A DNA stretch of 64,000 nt from Brooklawnia sp937867175. Lineage in GTDB: Bacteria > Actinomycetota > Actinomycetes > Propionibacteriales > Propionibacteriaceae. The translations under genes and the position numbers were made by a program. The notes under the pieces are model-generated. The model was not told the DNA's origin and did not search any database. It worked only from the letters and a program-made list of their open reading frames with translations. Shown here one piece after another: positions 51,410-59,401 of the stretch (its first letter is position 1; each line of letters opens with the position of its first letter). The stretch spans positions 62,001 through 126,000 of the forward strand of contig DAISIR010000007.1 in NCBI GenBank assembly GCA_036821905.1, written 5' to 3'.

Positions 51410-54400
51410 CTAGCCGAACTGGGCTTGTCTGCCGATAGTGCCGACGAGGCTCTCGCGGTAATCGGCAGCTGTCATGCGCGCCAACTCGGCCTCGGCCTCC
51501 GCGATGCGGACGTCGAGGTTCATGCGGTGGGCCACCCGGTAGTTCCCCTCGGCCGAGGAGAACTCGCGCAGCCGGTCCAGTCCTCGCTGCTGATGGGCGA
51601 CGTCCAGGTCGCGCTTGGCGTCCAGCCGTGCCGCGTACCAATCGCTGGCAAGCACCGACTCGCGGGTGAAGAGCTCTCGGAACTCTGGTGTGTCCAGCTT
51701 CCAGCCCTCAGCGGTCTGACCGTTGGCCATGATCTCCAGCAGCCCCTTGAGCGGGGGAACCGCCAACTCAATGCCGCCATCGTCGAAGTAGGCCTGGGCC
51801 ACCCGCTGGTGGGTGGTCACGATGACGTCCATCGACTCGGCGAAGACCGCTTCGTCCTGCAACTCGGGTCGCAGCATGTCCTCGGTGAAGACCACATCGG
51901 GGTGCAGGAAGATGCGACCGAAGTAGGTGGTTGCGAACCGCTCGTTCATGCGGAAGCCGAGCCGGGAGGCCAAGACTCGGCGTCCCTCGTAGTCGAAATC
52001 CTCCACCTTCTCCAGGTAACCGTCCGCGATCAGCGTGGGCGCCCGACGCTCGTCCGGGCTCATCCGGCAGAAGATCTCCGGAATCAGCATCGAGATGTCG
52101 TGGTTGACGCGGACCTTCGGGCCGATGTAGCCCGCGGAACTGAGCCAGCCGTCGTAGCCGGTCAATGCGTAGGCCAGGAAGTTGTTGTTCAGGTCGACGA
52201 TCGGCAGCAGCGCATTGAACGGGCCCTTGGTGAGGGCGCCCTCGCTGCCGGCGCCGGTGGTTGACGGCGACTTGCCGGTCATCGAGGCGATGAACTCCAT
52301 GAACAGTTCGGGCAACTCCATGTAGTGCAGCGGGTTGTACACGCACAGCGGCGGCACGCCCTCTTCCGGCGGATTGTTGCGGCGTCCTGCGGCGACGATG
52401 TCGACCGGCATCGGTGCAACTGACGTGGTCGGCAGCTGGCGGACCAGTTTGGACGCCAGTTCGGCCGCGGCCGTCGCCTTGGGATTGGCGACGTCAGGAC
52501 GAATCTGCAGGTAGCGCGGGTTCTTCGAGCGCTTGCCGTCGACGATGCGTGGCTGGTCGGAGGCGATCCAGAACTGCGGCGACGCGTCATCGGTCAGCTG
52601 GGCGACCCGGCGGATCAGATTCTTCATCGGCTCGGTGTACTCGCTGAAGGCCTGCGCGCTTCCCATCAGGTCGCGGGCCGCTTCATGGGTGAGCGGCTCG
52701 AAGTTCGAGATGAACGTGCCAGGCTGCGACAGGTCGATCTCGGCCTGCTTGTCGTAGCCACGGTTGATGGCGTCATCCGGCCGCTGGAAGAGGAGCTGCT
52801 CACAGTTCTCCACGAACTTGCGCGACAGCCCGCCCTGGTTGCCGAAGCCCTCCGGAGCCTTCTGGAAGGGCAGGCAGACAGTGGAGGCGGTGATGTCGTC
52901 CTCAGTCTGCACCTTCAGCGCCGGGCTGAAGTCGGGACGCAGGCTGAACAGGCGCCAGGAGCCGTCGGGCTGGAAACCGACCCGCAGCTGGTTGGCGATG
53001 ATCTTCTCGCCGTCCAGCCGCAGCGCGTTGCCCGGGCGGCCGTTCATGATGCCGACGCTGAAGTGGCTGCGCCAGTCGTCACCCCATTCCGGCTTGTAAA
53101 AGCGCTTGACCGTGAACAGCAGCTCTTTCACGTGCGCCGGGATCGAGCGCAGGTAGTGGTTGTAGTCGTCGTGGTAGGCGCTGCTCGGGGTGAGCAACTT
53201 GATGACCGAGCCGAGACTGCGTCGAGACGACATGATCGGACGACGGTCCTTGCCGTTGTACTCCGGATTGGCGAACCGGTCGGAGAAGTCGGAGTCGAGC
53301 AGCCGCTGGACGTGGCGCATGTCTTCTTCGTAATTGGCGGCATAAGTGTTGCCGAAGACGAACGCGTCCGACAACGACTTGCTGATCTCGGACTTGCCGC
53401 CACCCGAGACAGTCGCCGGCTTGTGGCATTCGGTGGAGATCGGAGAGACGTCGATCAGGTGCCATTGGGTCTCGTCCGATTCACGGTGCTTGGCGTAGAC
53501 GCGGTATCCGATCGGGGTGATGTAGACCTTGCCGGTCAGCAGCTTGATGGTCTGCACCTGATCGTCGGAGTCGGTCCAGCTGATCGTCTGGTTGCGCATC
53601 GAGTACGTCGCGCCGCCGGGGACGAGCACCAGGTGCGGGTGCAGCCGATCGAAGGCGTGGCCTTCGGGTTGCGGGTCGAACCGGTCGGGGTCGCGGGCGA
53701 GCACGTCTTCGATCCGGTAGCTGTCTGGGGTGTACTTGTCGAGGAACTCCTGGCCGGCGTTGTAGGTCGGGAAGATCCGCGCGCCGCCGGCATGTTCCTC
53801 CTCGGCGCAGCCGAGCAGGTTCGCGGCATACGACAGCTGGGTCTTGACTTCTTTCTTGCAGTAGCCGAAGTAGTTGTCGGCGATGACGGTCACCATGACG
53901 CCGCGCTCGTCGCGGGCGCAGAGCTTGAACGCCTGACCGCCGTTGTAGCGCTCGTCCTCGTCCTGCCAGCATTGGCCATCGCGGCGCTCACGCTCGGTGG
54001 CGTCATCCCAGTGCGGCATACCCAGGCTCTTCTTGGTCACCTTCGTGAGGTGGGGCGCGAGGATGACGCATCCGGTGTGCCCCGACCAGCCGTTCGGGTC
54101 GAGTGCAGCGTCGTTCTCGGGCAACTGCGGATCGCCGGCGTTGCCGAAGATGCCTTCGACGAAGTCGAGGTTGCAGACCAGGCCGCCAGGGACGATGAAG
54201 CGGGTTTCCATGGTCTTCGCGGGCCCGCGTCCCGGCACGGCCGGAACTACCAATGGACGCATCATCAAGGACACGAAGCAGGCGGCCGGGGTCGCCTGGT
54301 TGGCGGTGTAGGGCAGCACCATGTCCTCGTAGGGAGCCTTGAAGGCCAGCTGCAGCATCTGCGCGAAGACGTCTTTTCGGACCGAGATCTTGTCGTCGGG

Positions 54401-54811
54401 AATCGGCAGACCGCCCTGCGAGATGTGGAAGACGCCTGCGGTGGTGCGCCGGTCGTTGGCCGGGTTGTGCAGGACGCCGTTCGCGAGCCGGTAGCTCGCC
54501 AGCAGCGGCGAGTGGAACTCGTCGCCATCGAACGGCAGACTCAGTCCGCGGGCGAGCCCCGCCTGGTCGAGGATGAGCGTCTGGTGCGGCAGTTGGGGCT
54601 GCACCGATGCGTCCGACAAGTAGTCATCCAGGAAGTCTTGGATGCGCTGGTCAGCCGGGCAGAGCCGATCGGACAGACGGCGCGAGAGCTCACGCTGCCG
54701 GGCGAGCAGCGGCTCCGCGAGCCCGATCTCGCCCTCCGTGCCTTCGGTGAAGGGCAGCTCGAGCAAGGCCAGTCGAAGGTTGATCGCGGCGTTCAAGGTA
54801 TCGGAGGTCAT
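51410..54811 (-). CDS. Diphosphate-dependent phosphoenolpyruvate carboxykinase (PPi-type)
   Basis: 1133 residues, about twice the size of GTP- or ATP-type PEPCK and close to the Propionibacterium enzyme. Characteristic stretches are WSGHTGCVILAPHLTKV, TVSGGGKSEISKSL near 480, and GKSPSTTGAGSEGALTKGPFNALLPIVD near 890, with a C-terminal part typical of this group. It interconverts oxaloacetate plus PPi with PEP plus Pi and CO2, so PPi replaces a nucleotide. In propionic fermentation it links PEP to the C4 acids. The ATG at 54811 is preferred over a longer frame. The upstream gap holds a strong hairpin and DnaA-box-like sites. Confidence 0.93.
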   Translation of the reverse strand: MTSDTLNAAINLRLALLELPFTEGTEGEIGLAEPLLARQRELSRRLSDRLCPADQRIQDFLDDYLSDASVQPQLPHQTLILDQAGLARGLSLPFDGDEFHSPLLASYRLANGVLHNPANDRRTTAGVFHISQGGLPIPDDKISVRKDVFAQMLQLAFKAPYEDMVLPYTANQATPAACFVSLMMRPLVVPAVPGRGPAKTMETRFIVPGGLVCNLDFVEGIFGNAGDPQLPENDAALDPNGWSGHTGCVILAPHLTKVTKKSLGMPHWDDATERERRDGQCWQDEDERYNGGQAFKLCARDERGVMVTVIADNYFGYCKKEVKTQLSYAANLLGCAEEEHAGGARIFPTYNAGQEFLDKYTPDSYRIEDVLARDPDRFDPQPEGHAFDRLHPHLVLVPGGATYSMRNQTISWTDSDDQVQTIKLLTGKVYITPIGYRVYAKHRESDETQWHLIDVSPISTECHKPATVSGGGKSEISKSLSDAFVFGNTYAANYEEDMRHVQRLLDSDFSDRFANPEYNGKDRRPIMSSRRSLGSVIKLLTPSSAYHDDYNHYLRSIPAHVKELLFTVKRFYKPEWGDDWRSHFSVGIMNGRPGNALRLDGEKIIANQLRVGFQPDGSWRLFSLRPDFSPALKVQTEDDITASTVCLPFQKAPEGFGNQGGLSRKFVENCEQLLFQRPDDAINRGYDKQAEIDLSQPGTFISNFEPLTHEAARDLMGSAQAFSEYTEPMKNLIRRVAQLTDDASPQFWIASDQPRIVDGKRSKNPRYLQIRPDVANPKATAAAELASKLVRQLPTTSVAPMPVDIVAAGRRNNPPEEGVPPLCVYNPLHYMELPELFMEFIASMTGKSPSTTGAGSEGALTKGPFNALLPIVDLNNNFLAYALTGYDGWLSSAGYIGPKVRVNHDISMLIPEIFCRMSPDERRAPTLIADGYLEKVEDFDYEGRRVLASRLGFRMNERFATTYFGRIFLHPDVVFTEDMLRPELQDEAVFAESMDVIVTTHQRVAQAYFDDGGIELAVPPLKGLLEIMANGQTAEGWKLDTPEFRELFTRESVLASDWYAARLDAKRDLDVAHQQRGLDRLREFSSAEGNYRVAHRMNLDVRIAEAEAELARMTAADYRESLVGTIGRQAQFG

Positions 54812-54891
54812 GGCGCCCAGTTTTCCAGATCGCCCGCAGCGTGGAGAGCTTCGCCTCAACAAGCCTGTCAAATGGTTGGTGTTGCCAAGCA

Positions 54892-54924
54892 GTTGCCATC
54901 ATCTGGGGCTGATGATTCGGCAAC
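54892..54924 (-). promoter_or_regulatory. Structured leader upstream of PPi-PEPCK
   Basis: GTTGCC+ATCATC pair with GATGAT+GGCAAC around a 7-nt loop with a 2-nt bulge, a 12-bp stem about 80-110 bases before the PPi-PEPCK ATG. It could be an RNA leader structure or an operator. No riboswitch class was recognised. Confidence 0.4.
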
Positions 54925-54960
54925 GGCCGCGGGAATAGGGAACTTCGGCTGCTCACAGTG

Positions 54961-55035
54961 TCGTCCACAGGCGACGTCGACGAGTGCACAGCGCCTTCCG
55001 GTTGTCCCCAGGTTGTCCCCAATGGCTGTGGATCG
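54961..55035. promoter_or_regulatory. DnaA-box-like cluster upstream of PPi-PEPCK
   Basis: TCGTCCACA (54961), two TTGTCCCCA 11 bp apart (55002 and 55013) and TGTGGATCG (55027) each lie one or two changes from the DnaA boxes TTGTCCACA or TTATCCACA. The 11-bp tandem is one helical turn, so the sites face the same side. No gene lies in the 54812-55072 gap. Confidence 0.4.
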
Positions 55036-55072
55036 TGGGCGGCAGACAGGGATCAACCACTAGCTGGGCCGC

Positions 55073-55729
55073 TCACACGGCCAACGACCGGGCCCGCAGT
55101 TTCGCCAACCCCGAGACCGGTCCGCTGAACCGCACCTCCGCGGCTCGCTCGCGTCCGAACAGCCAAAGCACGAGTTCGCTCGGCTCGCCGCTGACTGTGA
55201 CCGGGGCACGGCCGGTCGCCACCACCGCCAGCTCGTCGGTTGGACGCCCGTCCCGCACGCGCTGCAAGAGCACACCGACCCGCACGCCCCGCAGTCGCCG
55301 GGTGGCCAGCTTGATCGCGGCATCCCAGAGCAGGTCGTCGGTCTCGGCGCCCAGCACCCGAGGGCGGACATCGAACGAACCGCCCCGCCGGAGGTCCTCG
55401 TGATGGACGAAGAACTCCAGTGCATTCGCTCGCTCGTCCACGGCAGGCACCCGCATCGGGTTGAGTCGGCCCGGGCCCTGGGCCACCATGGCAACCAGTT
55501 GGTCGAAATCGGTCTCGGCCATCAGCTTGGCCATCCGGCGTTCCGCGGTGGGCTTGAGCGCCGGTACCGCGATGCCCGCGGCCGCGACCGGATCGCTCTC
55601 ACGAAGGTGCAGATGCGCAGCCAAGTGGAAGGCGGTCCAACCGGCGCACAGGGTGGGGGCGTCCGGGCCGAGCGTCGACATCAGTTCGCACAGTTCTTGG
55701 CGCTCAGATCGAGCCAGGGAGATGCTCAT
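55073..55729 (-). CDS. TIGR03085 family metal-binding protein (DinB-like)
   Basis: 218 residues with a DinB/maleylpyruvate-isomerase-like four-helix N-terminal domain: CAGWTAFHLAAHLHLRE near residues 28-44 provides the His ligands, and VHHEDLRR near 108 the third. Homologous proteins are mycothiol- or metal-dependent enzymes of unknown substrate in actinobacteria. The TAAGTT box 6 nt before the ATG suggests a leaderless message. Confidence 0.82.
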   Translation of the reverse strand: MSISLARSERQELCELMSTLGPDAPTLCAGWTAFHLAAHLHLRESDPVAAAGIAVPALKPTAERRMAKLMAETDFDQLVAMVAQGPGRLNPMRVPAVDERANALEFFVHHEDLRRGGSFDVRPRVLGAETDDLLWDAAIKLATRRLRGVRVGVLLQRVRDGRPTDELAVVATGRAPVTVSGEPSELVLWLFGRERAAEVRFSGPVSGLAKLRARSLAV

Positions 55730-55735
55730 GGACCA

Positions 55736-55741
55736 AACTTA
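55736..55741 (-). promoter_or_regulatory. -10 box TAAGTT (leaderless type)
   Basis: On the minus strand TAAGTT ends 6 nt before the ATG at 55729. No ribosome site is present. Confidence 0.45.
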
Positions 55742-55791
55742 ATCGTCGACCGATCCGACGGCTCAATGACCGGCCACAAGGCGCAGATTCA

Positions 55792-55806
55792 GCCTTAGGC
55801 TAAGGC
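55792..55806 (+). promoter_or_regulatory. Palindrome over the -10 of the potassium channel operon
   Basis: GCCTTA-GGC-TAAGGC is a perfect 6-3-6 palindrome and contains TAGGCT, a good -10 box, about 35 bases before the first start codon. The core TTAGGCTAA equals the centre of the DtxR/IdeR iron box, but the outer arms do not match, so an iron regulator is only a weak possibility. Confidence 0.45.
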
Positions 55807-55835
55807 AGTCTCAGCCCGTAGTCCCTGGAGGACAC

Positions 55836-56219
55836 ATGAACCTGGAGAAAGTCGTCTTCGGCTTCTTCATCACCCTCGCCGCCGCCCTCAACTTCGGTTT
55901 CTGGACGGGCCCCATCGACAACGTGATGGTGCACAACGGCGCAGAGCTTGCGGCAGCCCTGGTGGCGAGCCTGGTGGCCACCGTCCTCAAGTTCGGAGAC
56001 CGCACCCAGCTGGGGGCCGTCCACTTGGCCACCAGCCTGGTGGCCGACCTGCAGTTGGTGGTCGCGGCCATCGTCTGGGTCTGGGCCCACGAAATGACCA
56101 GCGACGGTATGACGCCCGCGCACATGTCGATCGTGGTCTCGATGTCTGGCGGTGCACTGTTGGCCAACTTCATCTCGGTGGTGCTGATGGTCAGCGAAAT
56201 CGTGCAGGTCCGGCGCTGA
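55836..56219 (+). CDS. Small membrane protein of the potassium channel operon (DUF6394-like)
   Basis: 127 residues, three to four hydrophobic segments with short loops (FFITLAAALNFGFWTGP, AALVASLVATVLKFGD, LVVAAIVWVWAHEM, SGGALLANFISVVLMV). The pattern resembles a small conserved membrane family that I recall as DUF6394; that label is tentative. A GGAGG site 4 nt before the ATG marks the start. The potassium channel gene begins 11 bases after the stop, so it is probably a partner or regulator of that channel. Confidence 0.65.
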   Translation: MNLEKVVFGFFITLAAALNFGFWTGPIDNVMVHNGAELAAALVASLVATVLKFGDRTQLGAVHLATSLVADLQLVVAAIVWVWAHEMTSDGMTPAHMSIVVSMSGGALLANFISVVLMVSEIVQVRR

Positions 56220-56230
56220 GCTGAGTTCCG

Positions 56231-58066
56231 ATGCCCTCCCATACCGCAGCCACGCGTCAAGCGGTGCTGAGCGACGTCTTCTACCTGGTCCTGCGAAGGA
56301 TGAGGTTCCCGCTGCTGCTGGTTATCGGGGTGTACACGTTCTGCACGGCCGGGCTGTCCATGATCCCCGGGACCGACGCCAACGGAGATCCGACCGCACC
56401 GCTCACCGTCTTCGAAGCGTTCTACGTGGTCAGTTACACCTCGACGACCATCGGCTTCGGCGAGGTACCTGGTCCGTACAACGCCGCGCAGCGGATGTGG
56501 ATGACCATGACCATCTACGTCTCGGTGGCTGTATGGACCTATTCGCTGTTCAACGTCATCGCGCTCCTGCAAGACCAGGGATTCCAGAACGCGGTGAAGA
56601 TCTCGCGGTTCGCGCGTCGTGTCGGGCAGATGCGTCAACCCTTCTACATCGTCTGTGGCATCGGCGAGACCGGACGCCTGGTCTGCCACGGGCTGGACCA
56701 CCTGGGGCTGCGTTTCGTCGCGATCGATGAGGACCCGTTGCGCATCCAAGAGATGCGACTGGACGAGTTCTCGCTCGACCCTCCGGCGGTCGAAGGGGAC
56801 GCCAGCCAGCCGGGGCTGCTCGAGCATGCCGGCCTGCTGAACCCGAACTGTCGGGGTGTGGTCGCCCTGACCGATGACGATCGCAGCAACCAGGCGATCG
56901 CGGTCACCGTCCGGCTGCTGTCGCCGCGGGTGCCGGTGCTGGCCCGCATTCGCAACGCCGAGACCGAGACCCACATCGGTGTCTTCGGCGGTGACGTGGT
57001 CATCAACCCGTTCGAGAGGTTCGCTGAGTACCTGGCGGCGGCCATCGCCGCTCCCGAACGCTATCGGCTGCGCGAGATGCTGACCGCGCTGGCGGGCGCC
57101 CCGATCATTCCCCTAACCAGGCCCCCGAAGGGCCACTGGATCATGTGTGGCTACGGACGTTTCGGGCACGCGGTCACCGAGTCATTGCGTGCCGCCGGCA
57201 TGGACATCAGCGTGGTCGACAACCTGCACTTCGACGAGGGCGGAGTGGACGTCAGAGGCACCGGGATCAGCAGCGAAGACCTGAAGGCGGCGGGTATCGA
57301 CCGGGCGGTTGGTTTGGTGACCGGCAACGCGTCCGACACGAAGAACCTCGCCATCGCGGTGACCGCCCGAGCACTCAACCACAACCTCTACATCATCAAC
57401 CGGCAGAACCAGCTGAACAACGGCCCGCTCTTCGAGGCGTTCCACCAAGACCTTCTGATGGTGCCGAGCCGCGTCGTGGCGCAGGAGTTCCTGGCCCGCA
57501 TCACGACCCCCATGCTCAGCCGTTTCCTGCGGCTGATTCCCCAGCTCAGCGAGGCGCGCAGCGCAGCCATCTACGCCGAGCTGGCGAAGCTCGACCCGGG
57601 GCGTCACCCCGAGGTCTGGGATCTGACGATATCTCCGCAGTGCTCGCCGGCCGCAGCCGAACTGACCCAGGCCGGCGGCCGGTTCACCGTGGGTCATCTG
57701 CGGGCCGATCCGTTCGATCGGGGCCGCCGGATGGGCCTGATGGTCCTGCTGGTGCGGCGTGGCAACACGAGCTTCCAGTTGCCAACGGACGATTTCCTGC
57801 TGCAACTCGGCGATCGCCTGCTGCTCGCCGGGTCGCCGCGGGCGAAACGTCATGTCGAGCTGACCTTGGACAACCCCAACCACCTGAACTACGTCCTCAC
57901 CGGTCAGGAGAGCCGCGGGGGAGCCGTCTGGCGCTGGCTGACCCGCAAGCACCCGCCGGAGGTCGTGCCGTTGCCGAGCCCCCAAGAGGTGCTCCCGCCG
58001 CTGACACAAGACGTGGGGCCCGATGACCTGAACCACGACTTCAACACTTTCGACTACCGGGGCTGA
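56231..58066 (+). CDS. Potassium channel with two tandem RCK (TrkA-N) domains
   Basis: 611 residues. The N-terminal two-helix pore domain carries the filter TTIGFGE at about residues 72-78. Two RCK regions follow on the same chain, with glycine loops GIGETGR near 141 and GYGRFGH near 301, and acidic residues after the second strand (AIDEDP, VVDNLH) that fit NAD(H)- or ADP-type binding. In most K+ channels the second RCK copy comes from a separate internal start; here both are fused, so a tetramer would carry eight RCK domains. A TrkA-C-like part with RMGLMVLLVRRG lies near 500. Confidence 0.9.
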   Translation: MPSHTAATRQAVLSDVFYLVLRRMRFPLLLVIGVYTFCTAGLSMIPGTDANGDPTAPLTVFEAFYVVSYTSTTIGFGEVPGPYNAAQRMWMTMTIYVSVAVWTYSLFNVIALLQDQGFQNAVKISRFARRVGQMRQPFYIVCGIGETGRLVCHGLDHLGLRFVAIDEDPLRIQEMRLDEFSLDPPAVEGDASQPGLLEHAGLLNPNCRGVVALTDDDRSNQAIAVTVRLLSPRVPVLARIRNAETETHIGVFGGDVVINPFERFAEYLAAAIAAPERYRLREMLTALAGAPIIPLTRPPKGHWIMCGYGRFGHAVTESLRAAGMDISVVDNLHFDEGGVDVRGTGISSEDLKAAGIDRAVGLVTGNASDTKNLAIAVTARALNHNLYIINRQNQLNNGPLFEAFHQDLLMVPSRVVAQEFLARITTPMLSRFLRLIPQLSEARSAAIYAELAKLDPGRHPEVWDLTISPQCSPAAAELTQAGGRFTVGHLRADPFDRGRRMGLMVLLVRRGNTSFQLPTDDFLLQLGDRLLLAGSPRAKRHVELTLDNPNHLNYVLTGQESRGGAVWRWLTRKHPPEVVPLPSPQEVLPPLTQDVGPDDLNHDFNTFDYRG

Positions 58067-58157
58067 TGCCGGCCGGGTGTCGAGGGCTTACCGGATCAGC
58101 GGGACGATGGCCGGTGGTCCGGGCAGGGTAGCCTGCCAAGGTCGAGGGGAGCTTGCC

Positions 58158-58904
58158 GTGGTCTGGACATGGGTGCCGATGGTGATCGCTGCCTTGATCG
58201 TGGGCATCGCGAAAACTAGCTTCGGCGGCCTCGGCTCGATCGCCGTGGCGCTGCTGGCGTTCGTGATGCCCACCAAGGAGTCCACCGCCGCTGCACTGTT
58301 GCTGTTGATCGTCGGTGACATCGTGGCGGTGCTGCGCTACCGAAGTAACGCCGACTGGGGTCTGCTCAAGGGGCTGCTGCCCGCGGTGGTTCCCGGTCTG
58401 CTGCTCGGCGCGGTCTTCATCTGGGCGGTGGACGACCTCGTGCTGCGCCGGTCGATCGGCGCGCTGCTGCTCGTCTCGGTCCTGGTGCAGCTGGCGACCA
58501 AGCTGCGCGCCCCGAAGTCGACGCAGCTGTCGGACGACAACCACCGTCCACCACGGGCCCTCACCATCGGGGCCGGTATGGCCGCTGGCTTCACGACCAT
58601 GGCGGCCAACGCCGCCGGCCCGGTGACCGCGCTCTACCTGCAGCTGTCGCGGGTCGACAAGATGCGATTCCTGGGCACCTCGGCGTGGTTCTACTTCATC
58701 GTCAACCTTTCGAAGACACCGCTCAGTGCGTCCTTGGGGCTGTTCACGCCTCGGGTGCTGTCGTCGGCTGTGGTTCTGGTGCCGGTGGTCTTGGTCGGCA
58801 CGGTGATCGGCGTCCAAGTAGTCCGGCGGGTTGACCAGCGGGCCTTCGACCTACTGACGCTCGCCACCTCGGTGGTGGCCGCCGGGGCCCTGATCGTGCT
58901 GTGA
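58158..58904 (+). CDS. TauE/SafE family sulfite-exporter-like transporter
   Basis: 248 residues, about eight membrane segments in two repeats. The family motif GIAKTSFGGLG near residue 16 and its second-half counterpart GFTTMAANAAGPVTALYL near 140 are clear. Family members move sulfite, sulfoacetate, taurine or similar small anions. The GTG start has GAGGGGAG upstream. Cargo unknown. Confidence 0.88.
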   Translation: MVWTWVPMVIAALIVGIAKTSFGGLGSIAVALLAFVMPTKESTAAALLLLIVGDIVAVLRYRSNADWGLLKGLLPAVVPGLLLGAVFIWAVDDLVLRRSIGALLLVSVLVQLATKLRAPKSTQLSDDNHRPPRALTIGAGMAAGFTTMAANAAGPVTALYLQLSRVDKMRFLGTSAWFYFIVNLSKTPLSASLGLFTPRVLSSAVVLVPVVLVGTVIGVQVVRRVDQRAFDLLTLATSVVAAGALIVL

Positions 58905-58941
58905 CGGCAGGAGTCGACGATGGCGTTTCCGAATGCCGGGG

Positions 58942-59394
58942 TCAGCCGTCGACGCCGGGGCTGACGGCGCCTGACCCGCGGTCGAGTTCGGTGATCAAGG
59001 CGTCGGTGATGCGACGTTGTTGGTCGCACTGCTGCAACTCGCTGGCGTACAGCTGTGTGGTGTCGTCCCTGGCTTGGGCGACCACGGTGTTCGCATCGGC
59101 GCACGGTGGGATCGGATCGGTGTTGAGGGCCCGGTGCAGTGCCTGTAGGAGGGCCTCCTGGTGGGCCAGCGGGTAGTCGACGGTGCGCACCTCGCCTTCT
59201 TCCTCTTCCACCCGCCGGACGGTGCCGTCGGTGATTGAGACGGTCCAGGTGACTCGCCAGGCCGACTCGTGGGGGAAGCCGACGCTCCAGATCACTGTCG
59301 CGTGGGTGTAGTTGGGGCGCGCACCGCCGCTGCAAGCGGTGATGGCCAGCAGCGTGCCGATGAGCAGGCCGATCAGGGCAATTTTGGGTTTCAT
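58942..59394 (-). CDS. Small lipoprotein, function unknown
   Basis: 150 residues. A lipoprotein signal ends ITAC (Cys21). The mature part contains strands and an acidic patch (VEEEEGEV) but no recognised domain; one later Cys pair is possible. It starts 7 bases after the GH13 stop codon, so it is probably co-transcribed with it. Confidence 0.65.
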   Translation of the reverse strand: MKPKIALIGLLIGTLLAITACSGGARPNYTHATVIWSVGFPHESAWRVTWTVSITDGTVRRVEEEEGEVRTVDYPLAHQEALLQALHRALNTDPIPPCADANTVVAQARDDTTQLYASELQQCDQQRRITDALITELDRGSGAVSPGVDG

Positions 59395-59401
59395 GTAGCC
59401 C

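Noticed and set aside
52685..55063. 792-codon plus-strand frame opposite PPi-PEPCK
   Set aside because: A shadow of the real gene; residues are Val/Asp/Gly/Arg rich with no domain.
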